A stretch of 59,381 bases of DNA, from NCBI RefSeq assembly GCF_048820935.1, contig NZ_JBMERD010000015.1:1-59381 (forward strand), in the 5' to 3' direction. Position 1 is the stretch's first letter, and each line of letters begins with the position of its first letter. Made by a program: the position numbers and the translations under genes. The notes under the pieces are model-generated. The model saw only the letters and a list, made by a program, of their open reading frames with translations. It was not told the origin of the DNA and searched no databases. The stretch is from Algicoccus sp048820935. Lineage in GTDB: Bacteria; Pseudomonadota; Gammaproteobacteria; Burkholderiales; Burkholderiaceae_B. This document shows, piece after piece, positions 42,760-52,214 of the stretch.

Positions 42760-45700
42760 TTGGCACAAGATTACATAAAACCATTGATAGAAAAAGATTC
42801 ACACATTTCAGATCATCAACTGCCACCTATCACGTTTGACCCTGCGCTACCGGTTAGCGCAAACCGTGAAGTCATTGAAGCCGCCATACGAGATCACCCT
42901 GTGGTCATCGTGAGTGGTGAAACGGGTTCTGGTAAAACAACGCAGTTACCCAAGATATGCCTAGCGATGGGGCGTGGACGCACCGCCATGATTGGCCATA
43001 CGCAACCCAGACGCTTGGCTGCCACGTCAGTCGCTAGACGCATTGCTCAGGAGCTCGAAACGCCACTGGGTGATTGGGTTGGTTATCAAATTCGATTTCA
43101 GGATCGAAGTGCAAAATCTACGGCCATCAAATTGATGACCGATGGGATCTTGTTGGCTCAAACCCAACGCGATCCACTGCTCAAACGTTACGACACGCTC
43201 ATTATCGATGAAGCGCATGAGCGCAGTCTCAACATTGATTTTTTGCTGGGTTATGTGCATCAGTTGCTGAAACGTCGCGATGATCTCAAAGTCATTATTA
43301 CGTCAGCAACTTTAGATGCTGAACAATTTGCGCGTCATTTCTGTGATCGTGATGGTCGTCCTGCCCCGATTATTGAAGTGTCTGGGCGTTTGTACCCGGT
43401 TGAGATCCTTTATCGACCCTTAGATGGGCAAGATCAGGTGGGTGGTCGCGAAGGCGATCTTGATGAGGACAGTGAGGATGGTTCCGCACAGTCGCAGGTG
43501 CGTGAATTGTCGGATGCCATTGTCGATGCGGTGGATGAGTGTCAGGCAATGGGCCAAGGCGACATCCTAGTCTTTTTACCTGGAGAGCGAGAAATACGAG
43601 AAGCTACGACTGCTTTGCAAGACCATGCGGATCGAGGTGTGCAGATTTTGCCACTTTTTGCGCGTTTGTCACAAAATGAGCAAGAAGCTATTTTTCGCCC
43701 TAAAACAGGCGCAAGGCGCGTTATTCTCGCGACCAACGTCGCCGAAACCTCATTAACTGTCCCGGGTATTCGTTATGTGATCGATAGCGGATTGGCGCGA
43801 GTGAAGCGTTACTCTTGGCGTCAAAAAGTAGAACAACTGCTTGTTGAGCCAGTGAGCCAGGCGGCCGCCAATCAGCGTGCAGGTCGCTGTGGTCGTGAAG
43901 GTCCTGGTGTTTGCATCCGTCTGTACGATGAACAGGATTTTGAACGTCGGCGTGAGTTTACCGATCCTGAGATTCTTAGATCATCGCTGGCAAGCGTGAT
44001 TTTACGCATGAAGTCTTTGCGCTTTGATGACATTGAGCATTTTGCCTTTGTGGATGCGCCCACGGGGCGAGCGATTGCAGATGGTTATCAAAGCTTGCAA
44101 GAGCTTGGGGCGCTAAACGAACGCAACCAACTGACGCGTACGGGTCAGACGTTGGCCAGACTGCCGCTGGATCCACGAGTTGGACGGATGTTGTTGAGTG
44201 CAGTGGATCAACAGTGTTTGTCGGAAATGTTGATTATTGCGTCTGCGTTGGCCGTTCAGGATCCTCGCGAGCGGCCTGTTGAAGCCAGAGAAGCTGCGAT
44301 GCAGGCGCACGCACCTTTTAAAGATACGCAATCTGAATTTTTATCTTGGCTCAAACTGTGGCAATGGGATCGAGCACAGCTTGCGCAATCGCTCTCCAGA
44401 CGGGCGATGTCCAATTTATTGAAAAAGAACTTTTTGTCAGCCAATCGCATGCGTGAATGGCGCGATGTCCACGAGCAGTTGGTGTTGCTGGCGAAAGAGC
44501 GTCGCTGGCGATTGAATCAATCCGAGGCAACCTATGAGCAACTGCATCGGGCATTGCTGTCCGGTTTGTTGGGTCACGTGGGTTTGAAAGCAGATGAGTC
44601 GCCACCTCATTATCGTGGTGTGCGAGATTTACGGTTTTGGGTGCATCCCGGATCGACCTTGCGCAGAAAGGCAGGGAAGTGGGTGGTTGCGGCAGAACTG
44701 GTTCAGACCAGTCGTTTGTATGCACGCTGTGTGGCGAACATTGAACCTCAATGGATTGAGGCGGCAAGTACGCATTTACTTAAAAAGTCCTGGGCTGAAC
44801 CGACTTGGGATCGTAAGCGCGGTCAAGTGATTGCTTTTGAAAGTGCGACTTTATATGGATTGCCACTTTACAGTGGGCGCCGTGTGCACTATGGACCGAT
44901 CGATGCGCAAGCTGCACGCGAAGTATTTATTCGTGAAGCACTCGTTCAAGGCTTATTAACCAATCCCATTGTCTCCAGAGGTCGTCGTCGAGATGACTAT
45001 GCTTTTTTGACGCACAACATCCGACTGGTGCGTGAGATTGAGCAATTAGAGCACCGCAGTCGACGCCCGGATATTCTGGTTGATGAGTCTCGGATTGAAG
45101 CGTTTTATGAGAAACGATTACCTCCCGACATTCATCAAGCGGTTACTTTTCGTCAGTGGTTTAAAGGCTTGTCGTCCGAAGAAGCGGCATCTTGGTTATT
45201 AAAGCGCGACGACTTGATGGTGCATGATGCGACCGAGATTACGGTGGATGTGTTCCCAAAACACGTCATGCACGATGGGACGCGTTTGCGGCTGGAATAT
45301 CATTTTGAACCGGGTTCCCCTCGCGATGGTGTCACGCTGGTTGTGCCTTTGATGCTTTTGAATCAGCTCGATGCGATTCGCTGGGAATGGCTGGTGCCTG
45401 GCATGCTCAAAGAAAAGGTAGAAGCTCTAGTGCGATCGTTGCCACAGCGAATTCGTCGTCATTGTGTGCCGGTGCCTGCTTATGCTGAAACCTTTCATAA
45501 AGTCTGGTTTGATCGGTTAGATGAACCGAATGTGAGTTTGTTGCAAGCACTTGCACAAGACATTCGAACGCGATTCAAAGTGGATGTGCGAGAGTCTGAC
45601 TTCAAACCAGAAACTCTGGCACCTCACTTATTGATGCAATTTAAGATCCTCGATCAGGACGGACGGTTTTTAAACGCTGATCGTGACTTGAACCTCATTC

Positions 45701-46650
45701 GCTCCAAACTGGGCGTGCAAGCACAAGAAACTTTTCAGAAGCTGACGGCGCAGGCTGAACCAGTTGACCAGCAATTACCCACTGAAGACCTAGTTGATTG
45801 GTCGTTTGGTGTGTTGCCAGAAATGATGGAAATTCGGCGTGGTCGACGCAGTGTTGTGGGTTATCCAGCTTTGGTGGATCACCAGACGGTTTGTCGAATT
45901 GAGCTGTTTGATGATTTGTTTAGCGCCCAGCGCGCGCACCGCTTAGGTGTGTTGCGACTATTGCGTTTAACGCTGCGAGATCGTGTCAAATATTTGGAGA
46001 AAAATACCCCGCATGCACTCAAATTAGGCGTCTTGTTTATGCCCATGGGTGCTTGGGCTGATTTGCACACGCAACTGATCGATGCAGCATTAATGCATGC
46101 TGCATTTGAGGACGGTGTGCCTGACGGACCCGAAAGTTTTGAAAAAGCACGCCAAAAAGCCTCACAAAACATGGTGTCCGTGATGCAAACGATGTCAGAT
46201 CTGGTTTTGAGGGTTCTTGAGACTGCGCAGAACGTGCGCCAAACACTCACTGAGATCCAATCGTTTGTGGAGGCCAGCCAGGATTTGCAAACCCAGCTGC
46301 AAGCATTGTTAGCAGATCAGTTTGTGCGCGATACGCCGTATGAACGTTTGGTGCATTTCCCGCGCTATTTGCAAGCCATGGTCATTCGGATGGAAGGGCT
46401 GCGCAATCAGCCTAGACGGGATGAACAGTTGATGGATGATTTATCGTCTTTGGAGGCACGGTATGCGAAAGCTCGAACAGTGCCTCAAGATTTGAATGAC
46501 AAAGCGAGACAGGCGTTAGAGGATTTTGGTTGGCAACTTCAGGAGTTGCGGGTTGCTTTATTTGCACAGCAATTGAGAACACCGTCACCTGTATCTGTGA
46601 AGCGGCTTCAGAAAGCTTGGGATGCGCTCAAGCTTCAAGGGATTGTTTGA
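42760..46650 (+). CDS. hrpA: ATP-dependent RNA helicase HrpA
   Basis: DEAH-box helicase, recently linked in E. coli to rescuing stalled ribosomes. The 1296-residue protein has Walker A GETGSGKTTQLPK, DEAH in LIIDEAHERSLNIDFLLGY, SAT in IITSATLDAEQF, the QRAGRCGREGPG motif VI, then HA2 and OB-fold domains and a long C-terminal domain (about 700-1296, DUF3418) that defines HrpA. The only start near the family N-terminus is a TTG at 42760, without a good ribosome site; a CTG at 42739 is the other in-frame option before an upstream stop. Low translation is likely. Confidence 0.94.
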   Translation: MAQDYIKPLIEKDSHISDHQLPPITFDPALPVSANREVIEAAIRDHPVVIVSGETGSGKTTQLPKICLAMGRGRTAMIGHTQPRRLAATSVARRIAQELETPLGDWVGYQIRFQDRSAKSTAIKLMTDGILLAQTQRDPLLKRYDTLIIDEAHERSLNIDFLLGYVHQLLKRRDDLKVIITSATLDAEQFARHFCDRDGRPAPIIEVSGRLYPVEILYRPLDGQDQVGGREGDLDEDSEDGSAQSQVRELSDAIVDAVDECQAMGQGDILVFLPGEREIREATTALQDHADRGVQILPLFARLSQNEQEAIFRPKTGARRVILATNVAETSLTVPGIRYVIDSGLARVKRYSWRQKVEQLLVEPVSQAAANQRAGRCGREGPGVCIRLYDEQDFERRREFTDPEILRSSLASVILRMKSLRFDDIEHFAFVDAPTGRAIADGYQSLQELGALNERNQLTRTGQTLARLPLDPRVGRMLLSAVDQQCLSEMLIIASALAVQDPRERPVEAREAAMQAHAPFKDTQSEFLSWLKLWQWDRAQLAQSLSRRAMSNLLKKNFLSANRMREWRDVHEQLVLLAKERRWRLNQSEATYEQLHRALLSGLLGHVGLKADESPPHYRGVRDLRFWVHPGSTLRRKAGKWVVAAELVQTSRLYARCVANIEPQWIEAASTHLLKKSWAEPTWDRKRGQVIAFESATLYGLPLYSGRRVHYGPIDAQAAREVFIREALVQGLLTNPIVSRGRRRDDYAFLTHNIRLVREIEQLEHRSRRPDILVDESRIEAFYEKRLPPDIHQAVTFRQWFKGLSSEEAASWLLKRDDLMVHDATEITVDVFPKHVMHDGTRLRLEYHFEPGSPRDGVTLVVPLMLLNQLDAIRWEWLVPGMLKEKVEALVRSLPQRIRRHCVPVPAYAETFHKVWFDRLDEPNVSLLQALAQDIRTRFKVDVRESDFKPETLAPHLLMQFKILDQDGRFLNADRDLNLIRSKLGVQAQETFQKLTAQAEPVDQQLPTEDLVDWSFGVLPEMMEIRRGRRSVVGYPALVDHQTVCRIELFDDLFSAQRAHRLGVLRLLRLTLRDRVKYLEKNTPHALKLGVLFMPMGAWADLHTQLIDAALMHAAFEDGVPDGPESFEKARQKASQNMVSVMQTMSDLVLRVLETAQNVRQTLTEIQSFVEASQDLQTQLQALLADQFVRDTPYERLVHFPRYLQAMVIRMEGLRNQPRRDEQLMDDLSSLEARYAKARTVPQDLNDKARQALEDFGWQLQELRVALFAQQLRTPSPVSVKRLQKAWDALKLQGIV

Positions 46651-46683
46651 AAAAAGCTGTGCAGTCTTTTAAAACTGCACAGC
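46650..46683 (-). terminator. Intrinsic terminator of lpxO (minus strand)
   Basis: GCTGTGCAGT (46656-46665) and ACTGCACAGC (46674-46683) form a perfect 10-bp stem with an 8-base loop. On the minus strand the stem is followed directly by six Ts (46655-46650), a classical terminator for lpxO. The Ts coincide with the last base of the hrpA stop codon, so the terminator touches the convergent gene. Confidence 0.85.
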
Positions 46684-46704
46684 CATTAGATCATTAAAAA
46701 AAAT

Positions 46705-47604
46705 TTAGATCGCCAAGAATATGAATACTGCCAGCACTAAGAGTGCGACTTTTGTGGCTTTATAAAGTGTGCGGTTGGCATTTTTGAAGGCCTTGCGTTT
46801 CTGATCAATCACCCAGTGCGCATGCGTTAAACGGTTAATAAAGCCGGTTTGATCCGATTGCTCATTGGGAGATGAAGCAGCAGACATGAAAATTTTGCCA
46901 AACCACTCGTTGACTTTTTCAGTCCAACGCCAGATCAAGGGACGCTCGACGTCACAGAACAAAACAATCCGATTGGTCTCGGTTTTGTTATGCGCACTGT
47001 GGACGTAGGTCTCATCGAAAACCATGGCTTGACCGTCGTACCAAGGTTGTTGAATCCCATCGACTTCGATATAACACTGATCATCGTTCGGTGTAGTAAG
47101 TCCTAGGTGGTAGCGTAAAGAGCCTGCATAGGGGTCTCGATGTCGGTTAAGTTTTCCACCGGCAGGTAGCTGGGCAAACATCGCTGCCTTGATGTTTGGG
47201 ATCTCATTGAGTAGGGCCACGGTTTTAGGGCACATTTCGAGTGCCGAGGGGTGTTTAGCGTCATACCATTTCAGATAAAAACGCGTCCAACCTTCTTTAA
47301 AGAACGAGTTGAAACCGATGTCATTGTGAGTATCTGGAGCTTTAATGGCATCCTGATCAGCGAGTGCCAAGGCTTCATCACGAATGATTTCCCAATTCTC
47401 TTCGAGTTTTTCTAGACCAGGAAATCTAGAAACTGGTGCAAAGGGGGTGGTGGGGATTTTAGAGGTCAGAATCATCAGCGCATTAATTGGCGCAAGGATG
47501 ACAGAGTGATCCAGTAACTGGCGTCTCAAAGGCAACCGAACTTGTCCTCGGTAGTGGGCAAACAGAACTGCGCCCAGCCATGCAATAAGTATGATCCATT
47601 TCAT
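46705..47604 (-). CDS. lpxO: Lipid A 2-hydroxylase-type Fe(II)/2-oxoglutarate dioxygenase
   Basis: Aspartyl/asparaginyl beta-hydroxylase fold; LpxO adds a 2-hydroxyl to a lipid A acyl chain at the inner membrane. The 299-residue protein has an N-terminal membrane helix (about 2-18), the iron site HRDPYAGSLRYHLGL (His155, Asp157), the second histidine in DETYVHSAHNKT (His202) with Arg212 for 2-oxoglutarate, and a C-terminal membrane helix. ATG 47604 has AAGGAGCG 8 bases upstream, an unusually strong site. It diverges from dnaE with 31 bases between start codons. A peptide-hydroxylating relative is possible, but the membrane helices and the LPS setting favour LpxO. Confidence 0.88.
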   Translation of the reverse strand: MKWIILIAWLGAVLFAHYRGQVRLPLRRQLLDHSVILAPINALMILTSKIPTTPFAPVSRFPGLEKLEENWEIIRDEALALADQDAIKAPDTHNDIGFNSFFKEGWTRFYLKWYDAKHPSALEMCPKTVALLNEIPNIKAAMFAQLPAGGKLNRHRDPYAGSLRYHLGLTTPNDDQCYIEVDGIQQPWYDGQAMVFDETYVHSAHNKTETNRIVLFCDVERPLIWRWTEKVNEWFGKIFMSAASSPNEQSDQTGFINRLTHAHWVIDQKRKAFKNANRTLYKATKVALLVLAVFIFLAI

Positions 47605-47635
47605 TAATTCGTCGCTCCTTGAGTACAATCGTCCA

Positions 47636-50600
47636 ATGACTGACGATTCGAACTCCTCTCCTATGTTTGTACACCTACGCGTTCATTCGGAATATTCCGT
47701 GATGGACGGAACTGTTCGCATTCCTGCGCTGGTGGACCGTGTCCGCTCATTAAATCAGCCGGCTGTAGCGCTGACTGATTTATGTAATGTGTTTGGGCTG
47801 ATCAAATTCTACCGAGCTGCCAGAAATATGGGGTTAAAGCCAATCGCGGGCAGTGAGGTATGGTTAACGAATGACAACGATCCGAATAAACCCTTCCGTA
47901 TTCTACTCCTCGTTGCCAATCAAGAGGGCTATCGCGAGCTTTGTGAGCTATTGACTCGTGCGTGGTTACAAAATACGCAAGGTAACAGAGCCGAAGTTCG
48001 ACGTGAATGGGTGCAAGAAACTCAAGGCTTGATTGTGTTGTCTGGCGCTCGTCATGGCGATGTCGGCCAAACGCTTTTGGCTGGACGACCTGAGCAGGCG
48101 CAAGCCCTTGTCTCGCAATGGCGTGAAGCTCTGGGCGATCGGTATTGCCTTGAACTACAACGTACAGAACATGAAGAAGATTGGCTGTGTACGCAGGAAA
48201 CATTGGCTTTGGCGCAGCGATTAAATTTACCTGTGGTGGCAACCCATCCGGTGCAGTTCTTGCAAGCGGGTGAATACGATGCGCATGAGGTTCGAGTGTG
48301 CATCTCACGTGGTGAAATTCTGGCCGATCCTCGGCGTCATAAGGCATTTGTGCCGGATCAGTACCTGAAGTCCACTGAAGAAATGATGACGTTGTTTGCC
48401 GATGTGCCATCTGCAATTAGCAATGCCGTGGCGATTGCGCAACGTTGTAATCTAACTTTGACGCTCGGTGAAGCGCGTTTGCCAGAGTTTCCAACACCCG
48501 ATGGGCTCACAATCGGTGAGTACATGGTGCAACTGTCGGAAGAAGGATTAGAAAAACGTCTGGAGCATTTGTATCCCGACCCTGAAGAACGAACACGTCA
48601 GCGACCTGAGTATCAGAAACGCCTAGAGTGGGAGTGTCAGACAATTCTGCAAATGGGGTTTCCAGGCTATTTTCTGATTGTTCAAGACTTTATTAACTGG
48701 GGTAAGAATAATGGCGTGCCCGTCGGACCAGGACGTGGCTCTGGTGCGGGCTCATTAGTCGCTTACGCGCTGGGTATTACCGATTTGGATCCGATTCGGT
48801 ATGACTTGCTCTTTGAGCGTTTCTTGAATCCAGAGCGGGTTTCGATGCCTGACTTCGATATTGACTTTTGTCAGGACAACCGTGAGCGAGTCATTGAGTA
48901 TGTCAAAGAAAAATATGGTCGTCAGGCAGTGAGTCAAATTGCGACATTTGGGACACTAGGTGCGAAAGCGGTTGTTCGAGATGTGGGGCGAGTGCTGGAT
49001 ATGCCCTATATGATGTGTGATGGTCTCTCCAAGTTGATTCCGTTTAATCCGGCTGACCCATGGACACTGGATCAGACACTAGAAAAAGAGCCTGCGTTTA
49101 AAGCCAGATATGAGAAAGAAGAGGAAGTGCGAGAGTTAATTGATCTGGCACGCCCGCTCGAGGGCTTAACCCGAAACATTGGGATGCATGCAGGGGGTGT
49201 CTTGATTGCACCCGGGAAGCTGACAGATTTTTGTCCGCTGTACGCGCAGCCGGGTAGTTCTGATGCCGCAGTGTCTCAATTCGATAAGGATGACGTCGAG
49301 GCCGCGGGTCTGGTGAAGTTTGACTTTTTAGGTCTGCGTAACCTCACGATTCTTGATTGGGCTGTGCGTTACGTTCGACGCTTTAATCCATCGATGAGTG
49401 ACTTCGATCTGATGACGCTGTCATTGGATGACCCAGCGGTCTACAGCTTATTGTGTGAGGGCAATACCACGGCGGTGTTCCAACTGGAGTCGCGCGGTAT
49501 GAAGGAGCTGCTCAAAAAACTGCGCCCAAGTACGTTTGAAGATGTGATTGCGGTTTTGGCACTTTATCGACCTGGACCACTTGAGTCTGGCATGGTCGAT
49601 GATTTTGTGAATCGTAAACATGGTCGGGCGACGGTAGATTATTTCCATGAGGACTTAGAACCCACTCTGCGCAGTACCTATGGCGTCATTGTGTACCAAG
49701 AACAGGTCATGCTGATTTCACAGATCATCGGGGGTTATTCACTCGGTGGTGCCGACTTGTTGCGTCGCGCGATGGGTAAGAAAAAACCCGAGGAAATGGC
49801 GCAACAGCGAACTTTGTTTGTGAGTGGCGCAGAAAAGAAAGGTTATGACAGCGAACTGGCTGTGAAGCTGTTTGATCTGATGGAAAAGTTTGCAGGGTAC
49901 GGTTTTAACAAATCACACTCAGCGGCTTATGCCTTGATTGCGTATCACACTGCATGGCTTAAAGCACACCATCCAGCCGAGTTTTTTGCATCCACGATGT
50001 CTTCGGATATGGATGATACAGATAAAGTGCAAGCCTTTTGGCGAGATTGCTTAGCGAATGGTGTGGCTGTGCTGCCGCCTGATGTGAATGCGTCAGGATA
50101 TCGCTTTGAGCCTGTGCAAGATGCTTATTACGAGAAAGGCCTGCCCCCTAAAACGGTGCGTTATGGATTGGGGGCGATTAAAGGCGTTGGACAGGCTGCG
50201 ATCGAAGAGATTGTGGCTGAGCGTCAAGCGAATGGTCCATTTGTCTCTTTGTTCGACTTTTGTAAACGAATTAACCGTCAACTTGTGAATCGACGCAGTA
50301 TTGAAGCCATGATTCGTGCGGGCGGCTTTGACAGTGTGGAGCGCAACCGAGCTGCGCTGCTAGCGTCGTTGAGTACGGCATTGGATGCGGCTGAACAATT
50401 GGCCCGCACGGCAAGCCAAGCATCTTTGTTTAGTGACGATACAGATGATGTGGTCGCCATTGAACTTGCGAACGTGTTGCCTTGGGATCTGGTGACTGAG
50501 CTGACTGAAGAAAAGAAAGCGATGGGTTACTTCTTTAGTGGTCATTTGTTTGATGTGTGGCGTGAAGAAATTCGTCCCATGATCAGCAAACCCTTGAATC

Positions 50601-51121
50601 AGATCGCAGCCTCGAAAGAGTCGCAATGGCTTGCTGGTACTGTGGCCAGTTTGCGCACTCAGATGACGCGTCGCGGACGGATGTTGTTTGCCACATTAGA
50701 TGATGGGACGGCTCAGCTGGAAGTAGCGATTTACAGTGAATTGTTCGAAGAACATCGTCACTGGTTGCGAGAAGATAGCTTGCTGATTCTGTCAGGCAAG
50801 GTCACTGTGGATGAATATGCGGGCGGTTTGAGGGTGTCCGTGGATGAATTGTTGAATCTAAGTGATTTCAGGCAAAGTCGTGCGCGTAGCTTGACGATCA
50901 AGGTGGATGGCCAAGTGGATGCGAATCGTTTGATGAGTATTTTGAAGCCCCATCATTGTGAAGTGACTGCGGGTGGTGTGCCTGTTGACATCCATTATCG
51001 GAGTGAACAAGGTCAGTGTGTACTGCGTTTAGGCGAGCAATGGGGTGCTTTGCTTAATGATGAGTTTTTGAGTGCTTTGCACGCTTGGGTTCGTCCGGAT
51101 GCCGTTGAGATCCATTACTAA
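47636..51121 (+). CDS. dnaE: DNA polymerase III subunit alpha
   Basis: Catalytic subunit of the replicative polymerase. The 1161-residue protein has an N-terminal PHP domain (FVHLRVHSEYSVMDG, ALTDLCNVFGLIKFY), palm motifs GPGRGSGAGSLVAYALGITDLDP and PDFDIDF (about 405-411) with catalytic aspartates, KFDFLGLRNLTILD with the third, a helix-hairpin-helix region (GAIKGVGQAAIEEI) and a C-terminal OB fold (RMLFATLDDGTAQLEVAIYSELFEE). Length is normal. ATG 47636 is chosen; ATG 47663 is possible, and both have weak ribosome sites. Its promoter must overlap lpxO, since only 31 bases separate the two starts. Confidence 0.97.
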   Translation: MTDDSNSSPMFVHLRVHSEYSVMDGTVRIPALVDRVRSLNQPAVALTDLCNVFGLIKFYRAARNMGLKPIAGSEVWLTNDNDPNKPFRILLLVANQEGYRELCELLTRAWLQNTQGNRAEVRREWVQETQGLIVLSGARHGDVGQTLLAGRPEQAQALVSQWREALGDRYCLELQRTEHEEDWLCTQETLALAQRLNLPVVATHPVQFLQAGEYDAHEVRVCISRGEILADPRRHKAFVPDQYLKSTEEMMTLFADVPSAISNAVAIAQRCNLTLTLGEARLPEFPTPDGLTIGEYMVQLSEEGLEKRLEHLYPDPEERTRQRPEYQKRLEWECQTILQMGFPGYFLIVQDFINWGKNNGVPVGPGRGSGAGSLVAYALGITDLDPIRYDLLFERFLNPERVSMPDFDIDFCQDNRERVIEYVKEKYGRQAVSQIATFGTLGAKAVVRDVGRVLDMPYMMCDGLSKLIPFNPADPWTLDQTLEKEPAFKARYEKEEEVRELIDLARPLEGLTRNIGMHAGGVLIAPGKLTDFCPLYAQPGSSDAAVSQFDKDDVEAAGLVKFDFLGLRNLTILDWAVRYVRRFNPSMSDFDLMTLSLDDPAVYSLLCEGNTTAVFQLESRGMKELLKKLRPSTFEDVIAVLALYRPGPLESGMVDDFVNRKHGRATVDYFHEDLEPTLRSTYGVIVYQEQVMLISQIIGGYSLGGADLLRRAMGKKKPEEMAQQRTLFVSGAEKKGYDSELAVKLFDLMEKFAGYGFNKSHSAAYALIAYHTAWLKAHHPAEFFASTMSSDMDDTDKVQAFWRDCLANGVAVLPPDVNASGYRFEPVQDAYYEKGLPPKTVRYGLGAIKGVGQAAIEEIVAERQANGPFVSLFDFCKRINRQLVNRRSIEAMIRAGGFDSVERNRAALLASLSTALDAAEQLARTASQASLFSDDTDDVVAIELANVLPWDLVTELTEEKKAMGYFFSGHLFDVWREEIRPMISKPLNQIAASKESQWLAGTVASLRTQMTRRGRMLFATLDDGTAQLEVAIYSELFEEHRHWLREDSLLILSGKVTVDEYAGGLRVSVDELLNLSDFRQSRARSLTIKVDGQVDANRLMSILKPHHCEVTAGGVPVDIHYRSEQGQCVLRLGEQWGALLNDEFLSALHAWVRPDAVEIHY

Positions 51122-52214
51122 AGCGGTTCGGCAGTCGCTGCGCCGTTTTGGGCAGAGTCGTGATGCATTTCGTAGGCGTTTTTCAAAAACGTTGTTGGAT
51201 CGCGCACCTCGCCCATTGAAATCGAGCAGACCACAAATTGTCTTTGTGCGATGGGATGGAAAACTGGGTGACAGCATTGTTTTGTCGTGGGTTTATGCCG
51301 CATTGGCGCAACAACGCCCAGATTTGCAGGTGACGGTGCTCACGCATGGCGCCTTGGTTGATTTGCACCACAAAGGGTTTGGTGTCACAGATGTCGTGCC
51401 GTGCAGTAAACGGCCATCTTGGCGAGAGCTTTGGCGGTTGGCTCGGTCTGTTCGTGGCGCACAAGCCATTGTTCATTTAAGTGAATCCTTTAAACCACGC
51501 GACTTTTTGTTTTTGAAGCTAGCTAGACCAGCGCAAGTAGTTGGACTAGATGATGCGACTGAAAGTGTATCTTTTAAATTGGGTCGTAAAACAGAAAATA
51601 CGCACTTTAGTCAGAAGCTGGTGCCTTGGTTACAGACGCTGGGTGTGGCGCAACCGAATATCCAATACGTGGTGCCGTTTGATGAGACGCTTCAGAAAGC
51701 CGTGCAAGCCCATTGGCCTACATCACCCGTGATTGGATTTTGTCCGTTTTCAGGAGGTGGGGGCAGGACTTTTTCATATCCCGTGATGGAAAAGTTGATT
51801 CGTTTGATGAGAGAGCACACAACTTGGCCCATCGCCTTGCTGGGGACGCCAGAGCGTCATGCTCAATTAATTCACTGGGTTGAGCAACTAAATGATGATC
51901 AGGTTTTTGTGGTGGATCCGTCTCATGGCTTAGGTGGGTTGTTTGCCCATGTTCGTCAATGTGACTGCATCGTGACCGTTGATACCGCAATAGTGCATAT
52001 CGCTTCTGGATTAGATAAGCCACAGTTGGCAATTTACAGAACTGACATCTTGAATTACCGAAAATGGCACCCCAATTCTTTCCTTGCTCAATCGATGCAT
52101 GTGAAAGGCGTTGTGGACAAGATTAATCAAGAAGACTTTGCGCTGCTTTTTAAGCAACTTCTGTCACAGATTTCTTACCCATCTGAGCAGATAGTGTCAT
52201 CAGATACACCATGA
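51099..52214 (+). CDS. Glycosyltransferase family 9 (ADP-heptose:LPS heptosyltransferase-like)
   Basis: GT9 enzyme that adds a heptose or related sugar to the LPS core at the cytoplasmic face of the inner membrane. The 371-residue protein has a basic N-terminus, VFVRWDGKLGDSIVLSWVYAAL as the acceptor-side motif, GFCPFSGGGGRTFS and the donor-binding IVTVDTAIVHIASGLDKPQLAIY. The start is uncertain: ATG 51099 lies inside the dnaE end (23-bp overlap) with a poor ribosome site, and TTG 51072 is further upstream. Its last 65 bases are also the antisense of the waaL end. Exact sugar and acceptor are not known. Confidence 0.85.
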   Translation: MPLRSITKAVRQSLRRFGQSRDAFRRRFSKTLLDRAPRPLKSSRPQIVFVRWDGKLGDSIVLSWVYAALAQQRPDLQVTVLTHGALVDLHHKGFGVTDVVPCSKRPSWRELWRLARSVRGAQAIVHLSESFKPRDFLFLKLARPAQVVGLDDATESVSFKLGRKTENTHFSQKLVPWLQTLGVAQPNIQYVVPFDETLQKAVQAHWPTSPVIGFCPFSGGGGRTFSYPVMEKLIRLMREHTTWPIALLGTPERHAQLIHWVEQLNDDQVFVVDPSHGLGGLFAHVRQCDCIVTVDTAIVHIASGLDKPQLAIYRTDILNYRKWHPNSFLAQSMHVKGVVDKINQEDFALLFKQLLSQISYPSEQIVSSDTP

